Shown here: positions 1 through 5,205 of the stretch, in pieces | How positions within the stretch are numbered: position 1 is the first letter of the stretch | Layout of the letters: each line of letters starts with the position of its first letter | Assembly: GCA_005877535.1 (NCBI GenBank) | Contig: VBOM01000260.1 | Coordinates: forward strand, 1 to 5,205 | From: Nitrospirota bacterium | GTDB taxonomy: Bacteria; Nitrospirota; Nitrospiria; Nitrospirales; Nitrospiraceae | DNA: 5,205 nt | Direction of reading: 5' to 3' | The notes under the pieces: generated by a model | Databases searched by the model: none | What the model saw: the letters and a program-made list of their open reading frames with translations, nothing else | Told to the model about the DNA's origin: nothing | Program-made: the position numbers and the translations under genes

Positions 1-319
1 CAGTACCGAGGTCCGCGACGCTCCCATCGGCCGTGACGTAGGCGTCAAACTGACTAGCCTGTGAGGTCAACCGTTCGTTGGTGTCCTTCCGCACGATGGC
101 GGCACAGGCTTCCACGAGTTCCTTCAATGTTGGCTTTGGCTTCTGCTGCATGTACTTCTGGGGGTGAAGGTAGTCCACAGCTTCTCTCTCTAATGCATTC
201 TGTTCAGCACTCACAGTGGTTGTGAGCAAGAACAGAGCCATGAATGACAGGCTGCAGATTGGCAGGTGAATCTTGGGTGTCTTTAAGAACCCGGGTATGG
301 CGGTGCGGGGTGAACTCAT
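1..319 (-). CDS. Exported protein of unknown function, 3' end outside window
   Basis: An open frame of 106 codons runs from an ATG at 319 off the left edge with no stop, so the C-terminus is missing. AGAGG (complement of 326-330) lies 6 nt before this ATG and fixes the start. Residues 1-38 look like a signal peptide: basic residues up to Lys16, a hydrophobic stretch at about 19-36 (ICSLSFMALFLLTTTV), then V-S-A before E39, a good signal peptidase I site. The protein is therefore probably periplasmic or secreted. The mature part is hydrophilic, with a short Lys/Gln/Pro-rich stretch around residues 53-61. I recognise no family. It lies 61 bp downstream of the PilZ gene on the same strand, so the two could be co-transcribed. 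The reading of the frame is firm; the function is unknown. Confidence 0.75.
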   Translation of the reverse strand, partial: MSSPRTAIPGFLKTPKIHLPICSLSFMALFLLTTTVSAEQNALEREAVDYLHPQKYMQQKPKPTLKELVEACAAIVRKDTNERLTSQASQFDAYVTADGSVADLGT

Positions 320-380
320 TGATAGCCTCTTCGGTCTGACGCTTTGCCTAGCGTTGAACGGCCTGTCAATGGTCAACGTC

Positions 381-737
381 TCATCCGTAGGTCTCTGATC
401 TTTCCAATGATAGATTCTCGTGAGTGCTCTGCACCAGCCGCTTCACATAATGCTGAAGCCGAGCATGGGTGTATGGCTCGATCATCACATTCTCCACCGC
501 GAACTCCTGTCCTCTTGACCAGCGCACGACCGCTTCAGACACTTCGATGCGTTGCTCATTGGGGAGCGTGACTGTGAGCGAGAGGATTTCACCCGGTCGC
601 ATGGGTAGATCGCCAGAGAGTCGCCAACCGGTACTGGAGAGATTCCATGCCGTGCCTTGTCCTTGGAATGGCCCAGCGTTATACATCACAGAGCATTGGA
701 CAGGGAAGCGACGGTAGGGGCGAATTGAGAAGGGCAT
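381..737 (-). CDS. Single-domain PilZ protein (putative c-di-GMP receptor)
   Basis: The product is 118 residues and consists almost entirely of one PilZ domain. Both hallmarks of c-di-GMP binding are present: RxxxR at residues 6-10 (RPYRR) and (D/N)xSxxG at 32-37 (NLSSTG). A beta-rich stretch follows, including the typical VVRW strand and a short C-terminal helix. Known PilZ domains bind c-di-GMP through these two motifs and pass the signal on by protein contacts; the partner here is unknown. The frame is open upstream to a TTG at 788, but I chose the ATG at 737. It has GAGGT (complement of 742-746) 4 nt ahead, and the PilZ domain starts right after it. There is no signal peptide, so it is cytoplasmic. 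It is read away from glnB, with the exported-protein gene 61 bp downstream. Confidence 0.88.
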   Translation of the reverse strand: MPFSIRPYRRFPVQCSVMYNAGPFQGQGTAWNLSSTGWRLSGDLPMRPGEILSLTVTLPNEQRIEVSEAVVRWSRGQEFAVENVMIEPYTHARLQHYVKRLVQSTHENLSLERSETYG

Positions 738-758
738 GGGGACCTCGCAGGAAGGCGT

Positions 759-788
759 ATTGTAGGAGGGATGCGAACGACGGCGCAA
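759..788 (-). promoter_or_regulatory. Candidate sigma-70-type promoter for the minus-strand PilZ gene
   Basis: Read on the minus strand, TTGCGC (complement of 783-788) is followed after 18 nt by TACAAT (complement of 759-764). The -10 box matches the consensus at 5 of 6 positions and the -35 at 4 of 6. Transcription would begin near 752, giving a leader of about 15 nt that contains the GAGGT ribosome-binding site. Position and spacing are good, but this is motif reading only. Confidence 0.4.
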
Positions 789-860
789 GGGGCGGAGGGC
801 GAGGCTCAGCCGCCGATTATGCCGCCAATGCTAGCGCGGTTTATATAGTTTCAAGCTACG

Positions 861-1077
861 GGAGTAACAGATGTTCGCCGCTCGTCCACTTGCTTTTGCC
901 GTACAAACCACGACATTGCTGGTTTATCGATTCGACAGAAAAATCCTAAGTGTGTCGATAGGGCTTCGACCACGACTCAGTTATAAAAAGAAAAGAACCG
1001 AACATTATGAGGTGACAAACAGACATGCCAACCGATGACCGGCAACGCCAGCGCAGTAGAATCACCAACGCTGCCTT
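861..1077 (+). repeat. Imperfect direct repeat flanking glnB, copy 1
   Basis: This copy matches 1769-1958 in the same orientation. The first part (from GTAACAGATG at 864 through about 978) is close to 90% identical with no indels. A middle AT-rich part is diverged. The last 38 bp (1040-1077) again match well (31 of 38). Copy 1 is 27 bp longer, in two steps: 7 bp in the AT-rich part and 20 bp where ATGCCA and ACGCCAG flank an extra segment. Inside is a small frame of 55 codons (871-1038) with GGGAG 6 nt before its ATG. Two alternative short hairpins are centred on 953-958. I do not recognise the element. It could be a dispersed non-coding repeat or a decayed small gene. Confidence 0.85.
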
Positions 1078-1340
1078 CAGGAAGAAGAATCCCAAATCTC
1101 AACGTTGGTATCTAGCTACCCCTGATCAACCAGGTGCGCACCGTATTCCTTTACGTGAACGCCCGTCGCTTTGGATAGCGCCAGAGCTAGATGGCGGAGG
1201 GAGCCGTAGGGATGGGCTCTGGCTAGCACCATAGAAGCAATGAAAGAGGGATGAAAACGGACCATGACACAATTGGTCAAACCATCATGCGGGCGACCCC
1301 CAAGGACCATGTCCAATCCGCGTCCTCGGGTAAGCCTGGT

Positions 1341-1693
<353 letters not shown>

Positions 1694-2010
1694 CGATGTG
1701 ACGCGAACAGCGGGTCGCCGCTATACTCCCGCCAGTCCTTGCGCGGTCAACATTGTCTCCAGTCCAGTGAGGTAACAGATGTTCGCCGCACGTCCACTTG
1801 CCGCTGCCGTACAAACCACGACATTGCTGCTTTCTCGATTCGACAGAAAAATTCTCCGTGTGTCGATAGGGCTTCGACCACAACTCGACTAGACCAATAT
1901 GGTACATACGAGCCGACGAACAGCAATGCCAGTAACGTAGAATCACCAATGCTGCCTTGGAATGGATTTCGAACCAATATCGCCTAATTAGTCAAAGGCC
2001 CCCTCACTGA
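1694..2010. other. 317-bp gap after glnB, mostly repeat copy 2
   Basis: This gap contains repeat copy 2 (1769-1958). A 5-bp stem with a tetraloop (AGCGG at 1709-1713, CCGCT at 1718-1722) follows glnB, but it has no T-run and is not a convincing terminator. Open frames on both strands here are short, overlap one another and run through the repeat. I see no independent gene. Confidence 0.6.
1769..1958 (+). repeat. Imperfect direct repeat flanking glnB, copy 2
   Basis: This is the partner of copy 1 at 861-1077. It retains GAGG 6 nt before an ATG at 1779, opening a 37-codon frame that ends at 1892. This frame aligns without gaps to the first 37 codons of the copy 1 frame. Over the first 36 codons the copies differ at 10 positions: 3 in first, 3 in second and 4 in third codon positions. 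That even spread does not suggest protein-level selection. Both alternative hairpins of copy 1 are preserved exactly (1840-1845 with 1861-1866; 1862-1866 with 1874-1878). Identity fades after CTGCCTT at 1958. Confidence 0.85.
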
Positions 2011-2295
2011 ATGTACCGTATGATCACATCCGACTCTCTCGCGTACGTGATCGATTTTCGAGATAGCGCGAACTGTTCAAGGATTGCGAGCGCCCAGCCT
2101 GGCGAGGAAATCCAGGTTCTTGTTTATCCAGAACATGAACCACTGGCTGATTCTTTAGGTGTCAAGGGGATGCGCAGCCAGAACGGCGAGCTGTTCATTG
2201 TCGAAACCACCACGGAAGATGGCAAGCAGCAGTCCTTCGAATGGGAATACCCGCTTCTCAAGCTCGTCTCCCAACTGCTCCAACCCCTCCCGTAG
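2011..2295 (+). CDS. Hypothetical protein, 94 residues
   Basis: The frame opens at an ATG directly preceded by an in-frame TGA. A second ATG lies three codons in (2020). The only ribosome-binding candidate is AAAGG at 1994-1998, 12 nt before the first ATG, so the start is not firmly set. Codon use looks genuine. The product is acidic (many Glu/Asp), with one Cys near residue 22, no signal peptide and no membrane segment. It begins with a beta-like segment (AYVIDF) and ends in an amphipathic helix-like segment (PLLKLVSQLLQP). I recognise no family. It sits just after repeat copy 2 and before the decayed small genes. It could be a small cytoplasmic regulator, but nothing in the sequence proves it. 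Confidence 0.55.
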   Translation: MYRMITSDSLAYVIDFRDSANCSRIASAQPGEEIQVLVYPEHEPLADSLGVKGMRSQNGELFIVETTTEDGKQQSFEWEYPLLKLVSQLLQPLP

Positions 2296-2370
2296 CAGGC
2301 GTAACGGCAGCCGCTCCGAACGCAAGGGCCTCAATCGAAGCCGAGCCCAGCTTTGCGGGACTGTAGGGGG

Positions 2371-2549
2371 TTAGTTTGAAACGGTTACTTGGGGCTTGTG
2401 GACAACAAATTCACTGCAGACGATGCAGTTATAGTTGCCCGTCGAGCCGCTGCCACTCCATTCAATTCCAGGTTCCGATGCTCACAGGGCGGTGGATCAA
2501 ATCGCTCTTTCCACTTCACTCGTAATTCAGCTGCTTGAATTATCGTCAT
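2371..2549 (-). pseudogene. Frameshifted small zinc-ribbon-like protein
   Basis: The ATG at 2549 opens a 54-codon frame ending at 2385. Its first 29 codons give a plausible protein with a C-E-H motif at residues 22-24, after which the reading turns into Ala/Ser/Thr-rich nonsense. Restoring one base near 2462 (TTG GAA instead of TTG-AA) gives a coherent continuation, EWSGSGSTGNYNCIVCSEFV, and a stop at 2371, for about 59 residues in total. The restored protein pairs a Cys-x-His with a Cys-x2-Cys, a typical small zinc-binding layout. This resembles short Nitrospira hypothetical proteins I recall, though I have not checked. GGGGG lies 6 nt before the ATG as a weak ribosome-binding site. The lost base could be mutation or sequencing error. 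Confidence 0.65.
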
Positions 2550-2604
2550 CACGTGCCCCCGTTGTCCGATCCTTAATTATCGAACGGCTGCTAACCAGGC
2601 ATTT

Positions 2605-2820
2605 CTAAATCTGTAAAGTTTTCCAGCCTATGTAGGTAAGAGCGTGGATAGTTATGTGATTCTCTTTGGCAAATTCTTTTGCATCAGCAAAGTTGCAGAA
2701 CCTAGCCGCTTTCAACCTCATCATGGTTATGGAGCCATCGGGACAAGGTAGCAAGTCCCTGGTGCTACTTGCTGCTGAGGGCCGACAAATATCACAAACA
2801 GCGTCTGTTTCGTCTTCGCT
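2605..2820 (-). pseudogene. Remnant of a small Cys-pair protein, start lost
   Basis: On the minus strand 71 codons are open between a TAA at 2821-2823 and a TAG at 2605. The frame reads like protein: AVCDIC (a Cys-x2-Cys at 2785-2796), then CPDGSI, then FADAKEFAKENHITIHALTY and a short end. No ATG, GTG or well-placed TTG starts the frame before the Cys pair. The first ATGs (2724, 2721) lie in the middle and have no ribosome-binding site, so the 5' end is probably lost or frameshifted. If translation began at 2724 the product would be only 39 residues. It lies 55 bp upstream of the other minus-strand remnant on the same strand, and both carry Cys pairs. The function is unknown. Confidence 0.45.
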
Positions 2821-2859
2821 TTAAAGTGTGGATTGAGTGCGTAATCAGTTGGATGCAGA

Positions 2860-2984
2860 ATGCTCACCGAGTTTCTTCAAGACCCATCGGAGAAGACAAC
2901 GACGGCTTTTGCAGAGTCACGAGCGGATGCATCCTTCTCTGTCCCTTGAGAGATGAGGCTCGAAGTGCGCTGAGATCTTTGTAG
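2860..2984 (+). pseudogene. Possible frameshifted small gene
   Basis: The ATG at 2860 opens 29 codons ending at TGA 2947-2949, with a hydrophilic product ending AESRADASFSVP. The frame that picks up one base later continues RDEARSALRSL to a TAG at 2982-2984. A single missing base near 2947 would join them into one protein of about 41 residues. The junction reads naturally (SFSVP-x-RDEARSAL), but the ribosome-binding site is weak and I recognise no family, so this stays tentative. Confidence 0.28.
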
Positions 2985-3072
2985 AAATGACGGGTTACAT
3001 GTTCAACATACTATCCGGAAGTTAAGTGGGGCAGGATACGAACGGACCAACGACACCACGCTTCCGCCCCCT

Positions 3073-3498
3073 ATGCCCATAACGAGAAATAGTTTTGAAG
3101 TTCGTTCAAGCACCGGTACAGTTGTGTTGATGCATTCCGAGAGGCCATCGAACGTTCCAACCCTCTCCTCGTCTCCAAGCGAGACTCGCAAGGAGAAAAG
3201 GACATTCCGACGTGTTCCAGTCGATCTCTCCTGCTTGTGTTCGGCCGATGGTCCTGAGTGGAGTGGGACGGCCGTCAATCTGTCACGTATAGGGTGCGCC
3301 ATCCGTAGCTCGAGACCTGTCCAACAGGGCGGTGATCTCCGTGTGCTGCTCTTCCCCTGCGCGAACCAGACACCGATCGAGGTGAGTGTTGCACAAGTGC
3401 GATGGGCAGCGCACGAGCACTTTGGCGTGGAATTTATGACGCTCGCCCCACGCGATGCGACCCGATTACAGGAATTACTCACCCTCATGGGTGCGTAG
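3073..3498 (+). CDS. PilZ-domain protein with N-terminal extension
   Basis: The frame encodes 141 residues. The PilZ domain spans about 40-138 and keeps both ligand-binding motifs: RxxxR at 43-47 (RTFRR) and NxSxxG at 69-74 (NLSRIG). A VRW strand and a helical end (DATRLQELLTLM) follow. The first 38 residues are Ser/Thr-rich and look unstructured. No ribosome-binding site precedes the ATG at 3073, and Met20 (3130) is no better, so the true start and the length of this extension are uncertain. The predicted role is cytoplasmic c-di-GMP binding. Its stop lies 22 bp before the response regulator gene, which suggests one transcript and a shared pathway. It is a paralogue of the PilZ protein at 381-737 but clearly diverged from it. 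Confidence 0.85.
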   Translation: MPITRNSFEVRSSTGTVVLMHSERPSNVPTLSSSPSETRKEKRTFRRVPVDLSCLCSADGPEWSGTAVNLSRIGCAIRSSRPVQQGGDLRVLLFPCANQTPIEVSVAQVRWAAHEHFGVEFMTLAPRDATRLQELLTLMGA

Positions 3499-3507
3499 CT
3501 TTTCTCG

Positions 3508-3513
3508 AAGGGG
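3508..3513 (+). promoter_or_regulatory. Ribosome-binding site deciding the response regulator start
   Basis: AAGGGG sits 7 nt before the ATG at 3521. It rules out the longer upstream reading that would overlap the end of the PilZ gene. Confidence 0.7.
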
Positions 3514-3520
3514 ACACCTC

Positions 3521-4162
3521 ATGGCCATTTTAATTGTGGATGATTCACGGGATGAGCAAGACCTGCTCTCGACGAGGCTTCGGACGGCCGGCTACGGGTC
3601 GCTGATGGTTGCCGATTCTGCGGAGGCCGCTTTGGAGATTTTGGGCCGGGAGAATGCTGGGCAGGGGACGGGAGCCGTTGATCTCATCCTCATGGATATC
3701 ATGTTACCTGGTGTGGATGGACTTGACGCGTGCCGCCGGATTACGACGACCGAATGGCTCCAGGATATCCCGATCATCGTCATTACCGCGAAGACCGAGG
3801 AGCAGGATCTCCTCGCGGCCTTTGCGGCAGGAGCGATGGACTATATCCGTAAACCAGTCAATCCAGTGGAACTCGTGGCACGCGTAACTTCGGCCCTCAC
3901 GTTACGAGCCGAACGGAACACACGTAAGGCGAGAGAGCAGGAGTTGCTCATGCGCACACAGGAACTCGAGCAAGCGCTGCGAGACGTCAAGGTGTTGCGC
4001 AGGATGATTCCGATCTGTGCCAACTGCAAGCGGGTGCGGACCGACGCCGGGGATTGGCAACAACTCGAGGAGTATATTCAGGGCCATGCAGAGGTGGAGT
4101 TTAGTCATGGTATCTGCCAAGTTTGTATGAGAGCGGTCTATCCAGATGTATTCCAAGACTGA
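3521..4162 (+). CDS. Response regulator: CheY-like receiver plus C-terminal Cys4 region
   Basis: The product has 213 residues. Residues 2-126 form a receiver domain with the acidic pair Asp7-Asp8, phospho-acceptor Asp59 (LILMDIMLPGVDG), Thr89 and Lys111 before Pro112. All catalytic positions are present. Residues 129-160 form a charged helix, probably a coiled coil. The end carries C166-x2-C169 and C199-x2-C202 within ICANCKR...YI...FSHGICQVC, a Cys-rich tail I recall at the C-terminus of various sensor kinases and regulators, probably zinc-binding. No DNA-binding, GGDEF, EAL or HD-GYP output is present, so signalling is probably by protein contact. The frame is open back to 3455 inside the PilZ gene, but AAGGGG (3508-3513) 7 nt before the ATG at 3521 fixes the start. 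No cognate kinase lies in the window. Confidence 0.9.
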   Translation: MAILIVDDSRDEQDLLSTRLRTAGYGSLMVADSAEAALEILGRENAGQGTGAVDLILMDIMLPGVDGLDACRRITTTEWLQDIPIIVITAKTEEQDLLAAFAAGAMDYIRKPVNPVELVARVTSALTLRAERNTRKAREQELLMRTQELEQALRDVKVLRRMIPICANCKRVRTDAGDWQQLEEYIQGHAEVEFSHGICQVCMRAVYPDVFQD

Positions 4163-4275
4163 TACCGCTGGGCAGAAACGATCGCCAGGGTCCGGGGACG
4201 AACAGGACATGGAGAAAGAATTCTCGCTACCTCGCCAGGGGACTCTCTGAAGCGTCTGCTCAAGGCTTGACCTTC

Positions 4276-4335
4276 CTACGAAAACTACATCATGGGGATA
4301 TCCAGGCGCTGAAGGCGCTCACCGCAACAAACTAG
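4276..4335 (+). pseudogene. OrfA C-terminal remnant of the IS3 element
   Basis: The last 19 codons before a TAG at 4333-4335 end in DIQALKALTATN. This resembles the C-terminus of IS3-type OrfA proteins, where a Leu-zipper helix ends in a phrase like this just before OrfB. Upstream of about 4276 the same frame no longer resembles OrfA. The helix-turn-helix part is missing. Confidence 0.45.
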
Positions 4336-5197
4336 TAGGGCCCAAGGCGAAGCGGACCGCCGCCACGTTGCTGGTGGCACGCGTTGGGCTGAGTCAACGG
4401 CGCCTGTGTCGGTTCGTGGTGCTGGATCGGAACACGTTGCGGTACTGCCGCCGACGCCCAGACGATCAGGAACTCCGCACGAGGATGAGAGAACTGGTTG
4501 AGACTAATCGGCGCTATTGGTGCCCCGGGATTTACGTGCGACTGCGCCGGGAAGGATGGCGGGTGAATCACTAGGGGATTGAGCGGCTCTATCGGGAAGA
4601 GGGGCTCTCGTTGCGTCGCTGGGCGCGGAAGAAGGCCACGGCCGTCCCCCCGCGTTGCGCTGCCGCTGCCCAGCGAGCCAGAGCGCTGTTACGCGATGGA
4701 CTTTGTCCATGACCGGCTGGCCAAGGGCCGACGGTTCAAGTGCGTGACGATGACCGAACTCTGTTCAAAGGAAGTGCCGGTGATTGAAGTCGACAACTCT
4801 ATTGGTGGGGAGCACGTCTGCCGCATTCTGGATCGGTTCTTTGCCGAAGGGCCATGCCGGAGATCGTGATCCTGGACAAAGGACCGGAATTCTCAGGGAC
4901 GTCGTTGGATGCGTGGGTCGCTCAGCCTGGGGTGACGCTGCACTTCATCCAGACGGGGAAGCCGGTCCGGAACGCGTTTATTGAAAGGTTCCACGGCAGG
5001 TTTCGCGATGAGTGCTTGAACGAGCACTGGTTTCCCGCGCACAGGAGGCGCAGGTCGTGATTGAGGCCTGGCGGCAAGAGAACAATGCAGAGCTAACTGA
5101 CAGTGCGATCGAGGAGATGACCCCGACTGGATTCATTCAACACTATCATGACCGGTCCCAGGCAGCACAGGAGTCAATTTCGTTGGCTCTGCTGTAA
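4332..5197 (+). pseudogene. IS3-family OrfB transposase, multiply frameshifted
   Basis: The reading is split over four segments. Segment 1 starts near 4332 (LVGPKAKR, then VGLSQRRLCRF, the HTH_21-like part), meets a TAG at 4572-4574 in place of a sense codon, and resumes GIERLYREEGLSLRR. A shift at the six-C run 4646-4651 leads to segment 2 (LPLPSEPERCYAMDFVHDRL, to about 4850). Segment 3 begins near 4854 (MPEIVILDKGPEF) and runs to about 5035. Segment 4 continues EAQVVIEAWRQENN to the TAA at 5195-5197. The rve-type integrase core keeps all three catalytic codons: Asp at 4699-4701, Asp at 4875-4877 and Glu at 4983-4985. The last two are separated by 35 residues, the D(35)E spacing of IS3. There is one nonsense codon and three frameshifts, so no active transposase is expected. 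Confidence 0.85.
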
Positions 5198-5205
5198 CAA
5201 AGCGG

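Larger units (their letters stand above)
2296..3072. other. 777-bp stretch of decayed small genes
   Basis: No intact gene of normal size is visible here. The stretch contains a frameshifted minus-strand zinc-ribbon-like gene (2371-2549), a second minus-strand remnant with a Cys pair (2605-2820) and a possible plus-strand remnant (2860-2984). A 71-codon plus frame at 2769-2984 starts with TTG, lacks a ribosome-binding site and overlaps the minus-strand remnant; only its last dozen codons look coding. The segment around 2560-3030 is visibly richer in AT than the flanking genes. Confidence 0.6.
4276..5205 (+). mobile_element. Decayed IS3-family insertion sequence, right end outside window
   Basis: This segment holds the tail of an OrfA and an almost full-length but broken OrfB of an IS3-type element. 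The order OrfA then OrfB, with OrfB one frame over, is typical of IS3. Little or no OrfA is recognisable left of 4276, so the 5' half and left inverted repeat appear deleted or diverged beyond recognition. The OrfB stop is at 5195-5197, so the right inverted repeat should lie at or just past the window edge. The element lies 113 bp after the response regulator gene and is in the same orientation. The many lesions indicate an old, immobile copy. Confidence 0.82.

Noticed and set aside
349..376. Inverted repeat CGTTGA/TCAACG between the PilZ gene and the exported-protein gene, with a TTGACA-like box on the minus strand
   Set aside because: The stem is 6 bp with a 15-nt loop and no T-run, and no -10 box lies at suitable spacing from the TTGACA.
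842..849. TATATAGT as a -10 box reading into repeat copy 1
   Set aside because: No -35 hexamer is recognisable 16-18 bp upstream; AT-rich matches of this kind are common.
1025..1234. 69-codon plus-strand frame between repeat copy 1 and glnB
   Set aside because: The product is Arg/Pro-rich with no domain feel, its GAGG is about 12 nt from the ATG, and repeat copy 2 ends the equivalent frame after four codons.
1709..1732. GC-rich hairpin just after glnB as a rho-independent terminator
   Set aside because: The stem is only 5 bp (AGCGG/CCGCT, or alternatively GCGGG/CCCGC) and no T-run follows.
2769..2984. 71-codon plus-strand frame beginning with TTG
   Set aside because: It has no ribosome-binding site, overlaps the more protein-like minus-strand remnant, and only its last dozen codons look coding.
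3003..3488. 161-codon minus-strand frame
   Set aside because: It is the antisense shadow of the PilZ gene at 3073-3498, which has clear RxxxR and NxSxxG motifs.

Overview
The window looks like accessory chromosome of a Gram-negative bacterium with moderately high GC. The style of its PilZ proteins, its P-II protein and its small Cys-containing proteins recalls Nitrospira (Nitrospirota). This is an impression from recalled family resemblance, since no search was run. I see no rRNA, tRNA or CRISPR array.

Layout. On the minus strand at the left lie a truncated gene for an exported protein of unknown function (1-319) and, upstream of it, a compact single-domain PilZ protein (381-737) with a plausible promoter at 759-788. 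The 617-bp gap that follows contains the first copy of an imperfect direct repeat (about 861-1077). Next comes an intact P-II nitrogen regulator (glnB-like, 1355-1693), then the second repeat copy (about 1769-1958), so the regulator gene is bracketed by the repeat. A 94-residue hypothetical protein (2011-2295) follows.

The stretch 2296-3072 has no intact gene that I trust. It holds the remains of at least two small minus-strand genes with Cys pairs (2371-2549, clearly frameshifted; 2605-2820, no start) and possibly one plus-strand remnant (2860-2984).

A two-gene signalling unit comes next: a second PilZ protein (3073-3498) and, 22 bp downstream, a response regulator with a CheY-like receiver, a helical linker and a C-terminal Cys4 region (3521-4162). 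The window ends in a heavily decayed IS3-family insertion sequence (about 4276 to beyond 5197). Its DDE catalytic codons survive, but they are spread over broken frames.

Function. The intact genes are signalling genes: two putative c-di-GMP-binding PilZ proteins, one phospho-receiver and one P-II sensor. No biosynthetic pathway or complete novel system is visible. The observation most worth following is the diverged repeat around glnB, whose two copies share a pair of mutually exclusive short hairpins and a small ORF with a ribosome-binding site.
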